A stretch of DNA of 64,000 nt from Luteimicrobium sp049844995 (GCF_049844995.1 NZ_JBNCMC010000003.1:248001-312000); one strand, 5' to 3'; positions 52,556 through 62,172 are shown, numbered from the stretch's first letter. The notes: a model not told the origin generated them from the letters alone. Translations and numbers: made by a program.

Positions 52556-54237
52556 GGGGGCTGTGGCGCCGGGCGGCGCTCGGCGGGACGGGGCTCGTCG
52601 CGGTCGCGCTGGTGGCCGGGGGCGCGGCGCTCGCTCCGCACGTGCTGCCCGACCCGGAGGCCGCGCGGTCCGACGGGGCAGCCCACCGGACATCGACCGT
52701 CGACGTGGCGCCCGGCGACCGGATGCTCGTGTGCCCCGCGCCCGCGCGTCTCACCGACCCCGACTCGGGCGGCGACGCCCAGTTCCGCGCCTCGCCCGTC
52801 CCGACGACGTCACAGCTCGGCGCGCTCGCCCTCGCCTCCGGCGCGGGCACGCTGCGGGCCCTCGACGGCACCAAGACCGGCGACCTCGCGGCCGCGCCCG
52901 GCGGCGACGGCGCGAGCGTCCTGCGGCAGGGCTCGCCGCTCCCGGGCGGCCTCGCGCTGCGCGCTACCGCCCCCGACGACGGCGCCGACCGGCTCGCCGC
53001 GGCCGTCTCCTCCACGACGTCGTCGGGCGACCTGCGGGGGCTGGTCGCCGCGAGCTGCCAGACCCCCGGGACGATCACCTGGCTCGCCGGGGGCGACACC
53101 AAGGTGGGCAGCAGCACCCAGCTCGTCCTGCAGAACCCGGGGCTCACGCCTGCGACGGTCAGCGTGCGGGCGTGGGGGCCCGACGGCGAGCTCCCGCTCG
53201 CGAGCTCGGCCTCCCTGGTCGTCCCGGCGGGCAAGGAGGTCGTCCGGCTCCTCGAGGCCGCGGCGCCCGGCGTCGACCGGCTCGTCGTGAAGGTCAAGGC
53301 GTCCGGCGGCCTCGTGGGCGCCTACCTCCAGCACTCCACGCTGTCGGGCATCGTCCCGCAGGGCGTCGACGACGTCGTCGCGGGGTCCGCGCCCGCACGG
53401 CACCTCGCGCTCGCGGGCGTCGTGGGCCGCGGCGAGGCCATCTCGGACGCACGGGCGCCGGTCCTGCGCCTGCTCGCGCCGAGCCACGCCGCGAAGGCCA
53501 CCGTCAGCCTGTGGGGGCCGTCGGGCCGCGTGCACCTGCGCGGCGCGGAGCAGGTCGCCCTCGACGCCGGGCAGGTCGTCGACGTGCCGCTCGGCGGGCT
53601 GCCGGCGGGGACCTACACCGTCAGCGTCGACGCCGACCAGGGCGTCGTCGCGGGCGTCGTCGAGCAGCGGCCTGGCACGACCGGCGCGGCGGGGCAGCCG
53701 TCCCCGGCCGACGCGCGGACCCCCTGGGACCGGGCGTGGGTGCCCGCGCAGGCGGTCCCCGACGCGGAGGCCGCGGCGTCGGGCGGGGGATCGATCGGTG
53801 CGGGGCCCGTCGACGCGGGCGAGGTCGCGCTCCCGCGCGGCACGGCCGACGCAGTCGTCCTGTCCGCGCTCCCCGCGGACCGCTCGGCCGACGCGAAGGC
53901 GACGGGCTCGGTGAAGGCGACGGTGCGGCTGTTCGACGCCACGGGCGCGCAGGTGGCGAGCCGCGCGACGACCGTCGAGGCGGCGAAGACCGCGGTGCTC
54001 GACCTCGCGGCGCTCGCGCCGGGCAAGGACCTCGCCGGCGTCGCCGTCGACGCGGTGACCCCGAGCGGTGGGGCGGCCCTCGCCTGGGGCGTCGTGGCCT
54101 CGGTGGGGGCGCCGTCGTCGGGGGTGCCGGCGGGGGGAGCGAACGGTCAGCTCGTGTCGGTGCTCGCGCCGGTGGCGAGCGTCCGGTCCGGCGGCACCGT
54201 CACGGCCCAGGAGGACCCGACGCTCGGCCTGCCCTGA
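52552..54237 (+). CDS. DUF5719 family envelope protein
   Basis: 561-residue secreted or membrane-anchored protein. One N-terminal hydrophobic helix (about 8-28) is followed by repeated beta-rich modules, two of them with VSVRAWGPDGE- and VSLWGPSGRV-like strands. No catalytic motif is visible. It is the conserved partner of the preceding GT2 gene; the GTG overlaps that stop (GTGA). It may act with the transferase at the outer face of the membrane (inference). A family A repeat begins 4 bp after the stop. Confidence 0.8.
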   Translation: MRGLWRRAALGGTGLVAVALVAGGAALAPHVLPDPEAARSDGAAHRTSTVDVAPGDRMLVCPAPARLTDPDSGGDAQFRASPVPTTSQLGALALASGAGTLRALDGTKTGDLAAAPGGDGASVLRQGSPLPGGLALRATAPDDGADRLAAAVSSTTSSGDLRGLVAASCQTPGTITWLAGGDTKVGSSTQLVLQNPGLTPATVSVRAWGPDGELPLASSASLVVPAGKEVVRLLEAAAPGVDRLVVKVKASGGLVGAYLQHSTLSGIVPQGVDDVVAGSAPARHLALAGVVGRGEAISDARAPVLRLLAPSHAAKATVSLWGPSGRVHLRGAEQVALDAGQVVDVPLGGLPAGTYTVSVDADQGVVAGVVEQRPGTTGAAGQPSPADARTPWDRAWVPAQAVPDAEAAASGGGSIGAGPVDAGEVALPRGTADAVVLSALPADRSADAKATGSVKATVRLFDATGAQVASRATTVEAAKTAVLDLAALAPGKDLAGVAVDAVTPSGGAALAWGVVASVGAPSSGVPAGGANGQLVSVLAPVASVRSGGTVTAQEDPTLGLP

Positions 54238-54240
54238 TGC

Positions 54241-54290
54241 GACCTGTCAGAACCTGGTGAGCCTCCGGGCTCACGAGCCTCTGACAGGTC
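54241..54290. repeat. Family A palindromic repeat, copy 7
   Basis: GACCTGTCAG (54241-54250) and CTGACAGGTC (54281-54290) are perfect ends, with an inner GTGAGCC/GGCTCAC pair. It lies between convergent genes; its right edge touches the stop codon of the zincin-like gene. Here it could act as a bidirectional terminator. Confidence 0.88.
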
Positions 54291-54795
54291 AGTCGCCCTC
54301 GTAGCGCGGGTCGATGTCCTCCGGCGGGCGCGACAGCAGGTGAGCGACCTGCTCGACGACGACGTCGCGGACCAGGTCGGCGAGGTCGTCGTCGTCGAGG
54401 GCACGCGCCTCGACCGGCCGGCGGTAGACCACGACGCGCGCGGGCTGCCCCGACTCGGCCGGGAAGCACCGCCCGAGAGGGACCGTGCCGTCCTCCCACG
54501 GCGCCGGGTCCGACGGCGGCACGTCCTCGACCGCGAACTCCGTCCCGTCGAGCTGGTCGCCCCACCGCGACTCGAGCCGCTCGACGGTCGCGAGGACGAG
54601 GTCGTCGAACCGGTCGGCCCGGGTCCGGGCAGCCGGCACGCCGGGCGGCAGGAGCGGCCCCCGCGGCCCCCGGCCCCGGCGGTCGCGGCGACGCGGGAAC
54701 GGTCGGGGGGCGGCGCCGTCGGACGGCACCGGCACCGGCAGCGGCCGGGCGGCCGCGCCGTCATCGGGGCCGGGGAAGGCGGGGAAGTCGCTCAC
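54289..54795 (-). CDS. Zincin-like metallopeptidase-family protein, motif-degenerate
   Basis: 168-residue protein of the small zincin family conserved beside whiB2/DUF3499. The segment VVYRRPVEARALDDDDLADLVRDVV resembles the region before the zinc site. The catalytic HExxH is absent: the corresponding stretch reads VVEQVAHLL. An N-terminal Pro/Arg-rich extension of about 50 residues precedes the domain. The GTG start has TAGGCT ending 6 nt upstream. A structural or regulatory role is more likely than proteolysis. Confidence 0.75.
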   Translation of the reverse strand: MSDFPAFPGPDDGAAARPLPVPVPSDGAAPRPFPRRRDRRGRGPRGPLLPPGVPAARTRADRFDDLVLATVERLESRWGDQLDGTEFAVEDVPPSDPAPWEDGTVPLGRCFPAESGQPARVVVYRRPVEARALDDDDLADLVRDVVVEQVAHLLSRPPEDIDPRYEGD

Positions 54796-54801
54796 CCCAC
54801 G

Positions 54802-54807
54802 AGCCTA
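54802..54807 (-). promoter_or_regulatory. -10 box TAGGCT, leaderless zincin-like gene
   Basis: Minus-strand TAGGCT ends 6 nt before the GTG at 54795. Confidence 0.5.
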
Positions 54808-54879
54808 GCCACGGTCGCCCGGGTGCGCGGGCGGCGTGGGAGGCGCGCGCGACCCGCGCGGCGGAGTACCGTTCCCTCC

Positions 54880-55227
54880 GTGCAATCGGTCAGGCAGTGC
54901 TCGCGGACGGCGTGCACGGGAGCAGCGGTCGCCACGCTCACCTACGTCTACGCGGACTCCACCGCGGTCCTCGGCCCGCTCGCGCACTACGCCGAGCCCC
55001 ACAGCTACGACCTGTGCGCCGACCACGCCCAGAAGCTCACGGTGCCCCGGGGCTGGGACGTCGTGCGCCTGGCCGACCGCTTCGAGGAGCCCCCGCCCAG
55101 CCCCGACGACCTGTCCGCCCTCGCGGAGGCCGTCCGGCGCGCCGGCGCCGCCCAGCCCGCACCGCCCGAGCCAGCGCCCGACGGCACGCGCCGAGCCCAC
55201 CTACGGGTGCTCCGCCAGGCCGACTGA
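54880..55227 (+). CDS. DUF3499 family protein
   Basis: 115-residue protein. Cysteines in RQCSRTAC and in DLCADHA, with the His, form a likely zinc-binding knuckle; the middle is LTYVYADSTAVLGPL. The family is conserved near whiB2 in actinobacteria and has no assigned function. The GTG at 54880 follows TACCGT with a 7-nt gap, so it is leaderless. It is divergent from the zincin-like gene with 84 bp between the starts. Confidence 0.82.
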   Translation: MQSVRQCSRTACTGAAVATLTYVYADSTAVLGPLAHYAEPHSYDLCADHAQKLTVPRGWDVVRLADRFEEPPPSPDDLSALAEAVRRAGAAQPAPPEPAPDGTRRAHLRVLRQAD

Positions 55228-55357
55228 GCGTCGTCCGGCCGGTGCCCGACGCCGGCGGTTCAGCCGCAGTTCACCGCCCGGTGCCGGGGTGTGAGGGGCG
55301 CGTGCAGAAGCCCGTGGGGGGCCGTCGTGCGCCTGCGCGCCGTGGTTCGCTGTCGCC

Positions 55358-57292
55358 ATGTCGCACCACGCGCCCGGGCGGGATCCGGCAGGGTTCCTGA
55401 CGTGGCTCGTCCGGCCCGCCGCGCGGCGCCTCGACGCGCGGGTGCGCACGCTCGCCCGCGAGGAGCTCGCCGGCCCGACCGCACGCCAGGCGACGCGCGA
55501 GGACGAGCTGACGCGCCGGCTCCAGGAGGCGCACGACGATCTCGCCGACCTCCGGGCCGCGGTCGGCACGCTCCAGGAGCGCGAGCGGTCCCTGGCCGCC
55601 GCCGTCGAGGAGGAGCGGGCCCGCGGCGAGGGGCTCCGGGCCCGGCTCGCGGCCCAGGCCGCCCGGACGGCCGCGCTCGGCGTCGTCACCGAGGAGCGCC
55701 TCGCCCGGCTCGCGCTCGCCGGCCGCCGGCTGCCGCGGGGCCTCGTCGACGCGTACCTCGCGGGCCTGCGCCCGCCCCCCGAGCCGACGGCCCGGCTCGT
55801 CGCCGCCCGCGAGCGCGCCACCGAGCTCGCCGCCCAGGCCGCCCACGCGGCCGCGCTCGACGTCCTCGCCGACGTCGCCGACGAGCCGGGGGTCCTCGAC
55901 TACGCGACCGTGTTCCTCGTCGTCGACCTCCTGCGGGCCACGAGCCGGTACGACGCCGCGCGGGACGCCGTGCGCCTCGCCGGGACCGGTCCGCAGGCGC
56001 TGACCCGCGCCGCGCTCACGCGGGCCCAGCTCGGCTGGCTCGTGCACGACTACCCGGCCGGCGCCGCCGCCGCGCGCAGCGTCCTCGAGACCGACCCCGA
56101 CCACGCTCTCGCGCGGACCTGGCTGCGCCGCAACGAGGAGCCGGTCACCCCGCGCACCCGGCCGCCCCACGTGCCGCCCGCCGGCGGCGTCGGGCACGCG
56201 GCCCTGTACCTGCCGGACGGCGGGAACTTCGGCGACGTGGTCCTGCCGCACGCGGTCCGGCGGAGCATCGAGGCCGCAGCGCCCGGGGACGCCCCGCCCG
56301 ACTGGGTGCCCTTCCACGTGCACCAGGTCTTCGACGACGAACGCGTCGAGCTCGCGAACGCCCAGCGCGCGCTGGTGGTCGGGGGAGGCGGGCTGTTCCT
56401 GCCCGACACGGCCCCGAACGGGAACAGCGGCTGGCAGTGGAACGTGCCGCGCGCCTCGCTCGAGCGGCTCGAGGTGCCGCTCCACGTGTTCGCGGTCGGC
56501 TACAACCTCTTCCGCGGGCAGTCGTTCCCGACCGCCCTGTTCCGCGACAGCCTCGAGGTGCTCGCGGAGCGGGCCGCGCAGGTCGGGCTGCGCAACCACG
56601 GCTCGATCGAGCGCGTGCGCGAGCTCCTGCCGGCCGCGCTGCACGACAAGGTCACCTACGTGCCCTGTCCGACGACGCTCCTCCGCCGCATCCTGCCCGA
56701 CCCGCCCGACGGCGAGCCGGGGTCGGGGCGCGTCTACCTCAACGCCGCCTTCGACCGAGCCGAGCGCCGGTTCGATGGCGGCTACCCGCGGTTCCTCGAG
56801 GCCATGGCCCGCTACGTGACGGGGCTGCGTGCGCACGGTGCCGACGTCGCGCTCACGGCCCACCTGGACTCCGACGCTCGCCTCGCCACCGACCTCGCCG
56901 CGGCCCACGGGCTCGACGTGCCGGTGGTCGCGATGCACGCGATGACGCCGGACGAGGGCTACCGCGTCTACGCGGACGCGTCGCTCGTCGTCGGCATGCG
57001 GGGGCACGCCACGATGATCCCGTTCGGGCTCGGCACGCCCGTCCTCAGCATCGTCTCGCATCCCAAGACGCGGTACTTCCTCGACGACGTACGGCGACCT
57101 GAGTGGGGCTTCGAGGTGAACGACGACGGGCTCGCCGATGAACTCTTGGAACGTTCGCTCGATGTGCTCGCGAGAGAGCCTGAGTACCGCCAGGACGTGA
57201 GTAATCTCCAGGCAGACCTGTGGGAGGACGTACGTGCCGCGGCGCGTCGCGTGCTCCCGGACCTGCACGAGAAGGTCCCGTCCGGCGGCTGA
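55358..57292 (+). CDS. Polysaccharide pyruvyl transferase family protein with coiled-coil N-terminus
   Basis: 644-residue protein. Residues about 25-110 form an Arg/Glu-rich coiled coil, followed by an alpha-helical segment. From about residue 280, a pyruvyl-transferase-type domain has DGGNFGDVVLPHA, VVGGGGLFLPD, GLRNHGSIERVRE, CPTTLLRR and GMRGHATMIPFG. This family adds pyruvate ketals to surface polysaccharides or has related GT-B-like roles. The domain is paralogous to that at 62173-63630. TTCGCT ends 6 nt before the ATG. It starts the 55-64 kb polysaccharide locus. Confidence 0.82.
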   Translation: MSHHAPGRDPAGFLTWLVRPAARRLDARVRTLAREELAGPTARQATREDELTRRLQEAHDDLADLRAAVGTLQERERSLAAAVEEERARGEGLRARLAAQAARTAALGVVTEERLARLALAGRRLPRGLVDAYLAGLRPPPEPTARLVAARERATELAAQAAHAAALDVLADVADEPGVLDYATVFLVVDLLRATSRYDAARDAVRLAGTGPQALTRAALTRAQLGWLVHDYPAGAAAARSVLETDPDHALARTWLRRNEEPVTPRTRPPHVPPAGGVGHAALYLPDGGNFGDVVLPHAVRRSIEAAAPGDAPPDWVPFHVHQVFDDERVELANAQRALVVGGGGLFLPDTAPNGNSGWQWNVPRASLERLEVPLHVFAVGYNLFRGQSFPTALFRDSLEVLAERAAQVGLRNHGSIERVRELLPAALHDKVTYVPCPTTLLRRILPDPPDGEPGSGRVYLNAAFDRAERRFDGGYPRFLEAMARYVTGLRAHGADVALTAHLDSDARLATDLAAAHGLDVPVVAMHAMTPDEGYRVYADASLVVGMRGHATMIPFGLGTPVLSIVSHPKTRYFLDDVRRPEWGFEVNDDGLADELLERSLDVLAREPEYRQDVSNLQADLWEDVRAAARRVLPDLHEKVPSGG

Positions 57293-57362
57293 CGAGCAGC
57301 CGCCGTCGTCGAGCGTCGGAGGACCGAGGAAGGGCCCGCGCAGGGCCGGGAAGGGCAGGCCC

Positions 57363-59192
57363 GTGGAGGCTCTCAGCAGTCTGGACGTCACGCGTCCCGT
57401 CGTCCTCGTCACGGCACGTGTGTCGCTCGAGGAGATCGACTACGCGAGCCTGCCGGCCGACGCGTACGTCTTCCGGGACGGCGACCTGGCCGCGGAGGAC
57501 CACTACTGGTTCGGCCGCGAGGTCGCGGCCTGGTTCGTGACGCCGCGCCAGGCGGCGCTCGCGAAGGTCCGCTCCACGGTCTACCGCGGCGACTACGAGA
57601 TCGGCGCGGTCCTGACCGACCTGCGTCGGGCCCAGCAGCTCGTCGGGCACACGCTCGAGGGCATGGTCCGCGACGGCCAGGTCGAGGACTGGGCCGACTA
57701 CCTCGTGGGCACGCCGGCGACGGCCTCGATCCTCGCCGACCCCCACCCGCCGAGCATGCTCGCCGTCATGCTGGGCACGGCGCTGTCGCTCGGGTTCGAA
57801 CGGGTCGTCGTGCTGGACGGCCAGGCGGACGGCACGTACGTCGGCAAGATCCGGCGGTCGATCCTCACCGAGGACGCCGTCGGCGCGGGGCTGCGCTCGA
57901 CGAGCCGCGTGGCGTACTCGTACGAGCTCGGGCACCTCAAGCACCTGCGCGACGCCTTCCCCGGCGCGGCCATCGTCGACGGCGCCGCGAGCGAGCCGCT
58001 CAAGCAGTTCGTCTCGCACGCCCCCGCGGTCGAGGGAGAGCGGATCACGCCCGAGGCCAAGCAGGCCGGCGACCTCGCCCCCCAGCAGCTCTACGCCCTG
58101 CGGCAGACGCCGTCGGGCGAGCGGCGGGTCGCGTACGTGACCTACTTCGACGACGACGGCTACTTCTGGGGGGCGCTCGCGATGGCGCGCTCCCTGGCCA
58201 AGGTCTCGTCGTACCCGCTGCTCGCGCTGGTACCGGCGGGCTACCGGTTGCCCGACGTGCCCTACCTGCCGGAGAACCTGACGATCGTGCGCGCGCCGCG
58301 CATCCGCAACGCGCTGTTCGGGGGCGCGCACCAGGGCCGGTTCGAGTACACGTTCTCCAAGCTCGGCGTCTTCGCGCTCACGTTCCTCGACCGCGGGGTC
58401 TACCTCGACGCGGACACCGTGGTGCTCGACGGGCTCGACGACCTGTTCGACCGGGACGGGCTGTCGGCGGCGCCGGACTTCGGCTTTTCCCTGAACCGGG
58501 AGATCTTCAACAGCGGCGTGTTCGCGTTCCGCCCCGACGCCGACCTGTTCCGGGACATGATGGCGAAGAACGGCACCCTCGAGTCGTACGACGGCGGGGA
58601 CCAGGGCTTCCTCAACGGCTACTTCCCCGAGATCGACTGGCTCGACAGCTCCTACAACACGCTGTGGCGGATGCTCGACTCGAACCCGGGCGTCGTGGGG
58701 CTGGGCGACGTGAAGGTCCTGCACTTCGTGGGCCCCAAGCCGTGGAACCGCGACCCGGACCTGCCCGAGTCGTTGGTCGGCCTGTGGATCGACCAGCTCG
58801 GCCCCGACTACCTCGGTTACCTCACGCTGTGGCAGCTGGCCCGCGAGCGGGCGCGGCAGCGCGCCGCGGACGCCCGCGTCGCCCAGGAGGCCGCGGGCGA
58901 GCAGGTCCCCGGGCCCGACGACGTCGCGATCGCCGCCACGGACGCCGGGCTCCCGGCGGGTGCCGTGAGCACCAAGCGGTGGCTGGCGGCACGGGAGCTG
59001 ATGGAGGAGGGGCGCCTGGACGAGGCGGAGCGGGTGGCCCTGCGCAACCTGGAGCGCTGGCCGGGGTCGGTCCGCAACCTGCGGGTCCTGGCCCAGGTGC
59101 AGCGCCGTCGCGGGCAGCGCCGCGCGTCGGCGGGGACCTACGCCCGGATGTACACGACCGCCGGCCGGCGCGCGGTGGGGCTGCGCGCATGA
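57363..59192 (+). CDS. GT8-family glycosyltransferase with extra N-terminal domain and TPR tail
   Basis: 609-residue protein. Residues about 255-500 are a GT8 domain: YVTYFDDDGYFWGALAMARSL, DxD in YLDADTVVLD (Asp349, Asp351), FNSGVFAFRP, GGDQGFLNGYF and VLHFVGPKPW. An N-terminal domain of about 230 residues (GTALSLGFERVVVLDG) was not assigned. The C-terminus (about 540-605) has TPR-like helices. GT8 enzymes are retaining transferases using UDP-sugars. The GTG follows an AAGGGCAGG site. Its stop overlaps the start of the next gene (ATGA). Confidence 0.82.
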   Translation: MEALSSLDVTRPVVLVTARVSLEEIDYASLPADAYVFRDGDLAAEDHYWFGREVAAWFVTPRQAALAKVRSTVYRGDYEIGAVLTDLRRAQQLVGHTLEGMVRDGQVEDWADYLVGTPATASILADPHPPSMLAVMLGTALSLGFERVVVLDGQADGTYVGKIRRSILTEDAVGAGLRSTSRVAYSYELGHLKHLRDAFPGAAIVDGAASEPLKQFVSHAPAVEGERITPEAKQAGDLAPQQLYALRQTPSGERRVAYVTYFDDDGYFWGALAMARSLAKVSSYPLLALVPAGYRLPDVPYLPENLTIVRAPRIRNALFGGAHQGRFEYTFSKLGVFALTFLDRGVYLDADTVVLDGLDDLFDRDGLSAAPDFGFSLNREIFNSGVFAFRPDADLFRDMMAKNGTLESYDGGDQGFLNGYFPEIDWLDSSYNTLWRMLDSNPGVVGLGDVKVLHFVGPKPWNRDPDLPESLVGLWIDQLGPDYLGYLTLWQLARERARQRAADARVAQEAAGEQVPGPDDVAIAATDAGLPAGAVSTKRWLAARELMEEGRLDEAERVALRNLERWPGSVRNLRVLAQVQRRRGQRRASAGTYARMYTTAGRRAVGLRA

Positions 59193-62152
59193 CGACCCTC
59201 CACCTGGTCACGGGCCTGTACTCGGCCGTCAACTCGTTCGCGTCCCGGTACGTCGGTCCCGAGGACGACCACCACGTCGTCGTGCTGTTCACGGACCCGC
59301 GGGACGAGCCGCGGCTGACGCGGCGGATCCGCCGGCTGCGGGGCGTCAGGACGGTGTCGTTCCTGCGCGAGCCGTCCGAGTACCTCGAGATCCTGTCCGA
59401 CGCCGAGCAGATGACCGAGCTGTGCGAGGGGCAGACCCCGCAGCAGCTGCGGATGTTCCTGTCCCACTCGCACTGGCTGCTCGACGCGCTCGCGGGCGCG
59501 TTCCCCGAGGCCGGGGTCAGCCTGTTCGAGGAGGGCATGGCGGGGCTCTACCCGGACAACCTGGGCCCGCTGCAGTTCCTCGACCGCGTCGTGCGGGTCG
59601 AGTACCACCACTACCTCGGGGCGTTCGCGCCGCTGTCGGCGGCGGGCCACCCGGAGCTCTTCGAGGAGATCGACGCCACGGCGTTCACGGGCGCCCTCGA
59701 GCGGGCCTGCGGGCGGCACGACGCGGAGCTCACGCCGGACACCGTGGTGCTCGTCGAGCAGTACTTCGACCGCAAGGGCGACGCGGTCTCGACGGACGAG
59801 CTGGTCGCGGTCTACCGCGAGACCGTCCAGGACCTGCTCGCCAAGGGCTACCGGGTCGCATACAAACCGCACCCGCGGCACGCGTCGGCCGTGTACCGGG
59901 CGATCGCGGACTCGCTCCCCGCCTCGGACGCGGGCGCGCTCAGCCTCATGACGAACCGCGACCTCCCGCTCGAGGTGCTGATCGGCACGTCCCGGCCGGC
60001 CGCCGTCGTCGCGGTGAGCTCGACGCTGCTGCTCACGGCACCGCACCTGCTGGGGGTGCCGTCGTTCCTGGTCGACGTCGACTTCGGCCTCCGGATGTCG
60101 GCCGCGATCGGCGCCGAGCGGACGGGCCTGCTCGCCACGACCCTCGCGCTGCGCGACCGGATCCCGACCGTCGCGCAGCTGCCCGCCGTCGACGGCGGGG
60201 TCGACCCGTGGACCGTGCTCGAGCGCCAGGTCGACTCCGTGCCGCCGACGACGCAGGACCCGCTGCTCGCGGCCGTGCACGGCGTCGGGGGAGCGGTCAC
60301 CCCGGGCCTGCCGGACGCGTTCCGCACGCTGCGCGCGTCGGACGCGCCGTACGTGTCCTTCGACGTGTTCGACACGCTCGTGACCCGGCCGGTCTCGCGC
60401 GCGTCGGACCTGGTGAGCGTCCTGGACCGCGAGCTGGCGCCCGACCTGACGCCCATGGCGCGGTACAGCAACGCGCGCAACGCCGCGGTCGGCACGCTCC
60501 GTGCGGCCGACCGTGTCGTGGGGGCCGAGCGCGACGAGTACCCGATCGAGGCGGTGGCCGAGCAGACCTCGCGGCTCCTCGGCGGCGCCCCACACGGCAA
60601 GGCTCTGCTGGCGGCCGAGGTCGCGCTCGAGGAGCGGCACCTGGCGCCCCGCGCGCTCGGCGCGGCGCTCATGCTGTTCGCGCACCGGCTCGGCAAGCGG
60701 GTCGGCCTCGTCTCCGACACCTTCTACTCGGCGGCCGAGCTGCTCGACCTCGTCGAACCGCACCTGCCCGTCGAGCCGGACTTCGTGTTCGCGTCCGCCG
60801 ACGCCGACGCGACCAAGGCGAGCGGCGCGCTGTTCGACGTCGTCCTGCACGACCTCGGGATCACGCCGGACCAGCTGCTCCACGTCGGCGACCACCCGGT
60901 CTCGGACGTCGAGCGCGCCGCCGGGAGAGGCATCGCCACGCTCCACGTGCCCTCCGCCGCCGACGCCGCCCGGCGCACCCACGCGCTCGGCGGGCTGTGG
61001 AAGGGGTTCCGCGAGGAGAAGGGCCTGTCCCTCGTCAAGGGCGTCGTCGCGCAGCGGTTCTTCGACAACCCGTTCGTGACGTTCCCGAAGGGCGCCGCGT
61101 CGCTCGGGACGCCCCACGCGCTCGGCTACGGCGTCGCCGGTCCCGCGCTGCTGGGCTGGACCCTGTGGGTGGCGCGGCAGGCGCGCGACCTCGGGTACGA
61201 CGACGTCGCCTTCCTCGCCCGCGACGGGTACGTCCCGCACGGCATCTACGAGCGCCTGCGCGACCACGACCCCGAGCTGCCCCGGGCCCGCTACCTGCTC
61301 GCGTCGCGTCGCGCGGCCTTCCAGGTCTTCTCGGGCGACCCGGCGCACGTCGCCTCCACGCAGTTCGTCCACGGGCTCAACCCGGCGAACACGCCGCGCA
61401 CGCTGCTCGCGACGCGGTTCGGACCGGCCGTCGTCCGGATGCTGGAGCCGGCGCTCGCGGCCGCCCGGATCACCGACCTCGACGCCCCGCTCGGGACCGA
61501 CCGGGCGGCCGCGCTCGTCGCCGTCCTCGTCGAGCACGCCGAGGAGATCGCCGCCGCGTGCGCCGACCGCAGCGCCGTCGCGCGCCGGTACTACGCGGAG
61601 CAGCTCGGCGACGCCGAGCGCCCGGCCGTCGTCGACCTCGGCTACTCCGGGTCGTCGCAGCGGGCGATCATGGCGAGCCTCGGGCGACGGGTCGACGGCC
61701 TGTACTTCACCGGGATGGAGCACGCGCTCGAGTACGCCGTCATCACGGGCGCGCGGTTCGAGCCCTGGTCCCAGGACCGCACGTTCTTCCGGTACGGCAC
61801 CGTGCTGGAGTACCTGCTCACGCCCGTCGGGCTGCCCGAGTGCCACGGGTTCGGGCCAGGCGGGCGCCCGGTGCTCGCGCCGACGGTCGCCGCCGACAGG
61901 CGCAACGCCGAGATCCAGCGGGGGATCGGGGAGTTCGTCCGCGACGTATTCGCGCGGTTCGGCGAGCGCGTCCCGCTGCTGGCGATGCGGCCCGACTCCG
62001 CGACGTGGGCGCTGGCCCGGCTGCTGGCGGCGCCGTCGCCCGCGGAGGCGCGGATGCTCGACGGAGCGCTGCAGGACGACGCCACCGGGTCGGGCACGGC
62101 CGGGCTGATGGACGCGTGGCAGCCGGGGCGCGACGCGCTCGCGGCGGCCTGA
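59189..62152 (+). CDS. Fusion of polysialyltransferase-like glycosyltransferase and COG5610-type HAD protein
   Basis: 987-residue cytoplasmic protein. Residues about 1-360 resemble GT-B-like capsule (polysialyltransferase family) enzymes: TLHLVTGLYSAVNSF, SLFEEGMAGLY, YKPHPRHASAVY and a Ser/Thr-rich VVAVSSTLLLTAPHL. From about 385 a HAD domain of the COG5610 type begins with SFDVFDTLVTRP. Asp392 is the nucleophile, but position +2 is Phe rather than the Asp required by most phosphatases. Later HAD motifs are LVSDTFYS and HVGDHPVSDV. The C-terminal 350 residues (FLARDGYVPHGIYE, VDLGYSGSSQRAIMASL) are the characteristic extension of these HAD proteins. Confidence 0.78.
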   Translation: MTTLHLVTGLYSAVNSFASRYVGPEDDHHVVVLFTDPRDEPRLTRRIRRLRGVRTVSFLREPSEYLEILSDAEQMTELCEGQTPQQLRMFLSHSHWLLDALAGAFPEAGVSLFEEGMAGLYPDNLGPLQFLDRVVRVEYHHYLGAFAPLSAAGHPELFEEIDATAFTGALERACGRHDAELTPDTVVLVEQYFDRKGDAVSTDELVAVYRETVQDLLAKGYRVAYKPHPRHASAVYRAIADSLPASDAGALSLMTNRDLPLEVLIGTSRPAAVVAVSSTLLLTAPHLLGVPSFLVDVDFGLRMSAAIGAERTGLLATTLALRDRIPTVAQLPAVDGGVDPWTVLERQVDSVPPTTQDPLLAAVHGVGGAVTPGLPDAFRTLRASDAPYVSFDVFDTLVTRPVSRASDLVSVLDRELAPDLTPMARYSNARNAAVGTLRAADRVVGAERDEYPIEAVAEQTSRLLGGAPHGKALLAAEVALEERHLAPRALGAALMLFAHRLGKRVGLVSDTFYSAAELLDLVEPHLPVEPDFVFASADADATKASGALFDVVLHDLGITPDQLLHVGDHPVSDVERAAGRGIATLHVPSAADAARRTHALGGLWKGFREEKGLSLVKGVVAQRFFDNPFVTFPKGAASLGTPHALGYGVAGPALLGWTLWVARQARDLGYDDVAFLARDGYVPHGIYERLRDHDPELPRARYLLASRRAAFQVFSGDPAHVASTQFVHGLNPANTPRTLLATRFGPAVVRMLEPALAAARITDLDAPLGTDRAAALVAVLVEHAEEIAAACADRSAVARRYYAEQLGDAERPAVVDLGYSGSSQRAIMASLGRRVDGLYFTGMEHALEYAVITGARFEPWSQDRTFFRYGTVLEYLLTPVGLPECHGFGPGGRPVLAPTVAADRRNAEIQRGIGEFVRDVFARFGERVPLLAMRPDSATWALARLLAAPSPAEARMLDGALQDDATGSGTAGLMDAWQPGRDALAAA

Positions 62153-62172
62153 GACGAAGGAAGACACCTCAC

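Noticed and set aside
49468..54237. Very long alternative-frame open reading frame of 1589 codons
   Set aside because: It merges an Arg/Ala-rich shadow of the GT2 gene with the true DUF5719 gene. The GT2 frame has clear motifs and the real DUF5719 start is GTG 52552.
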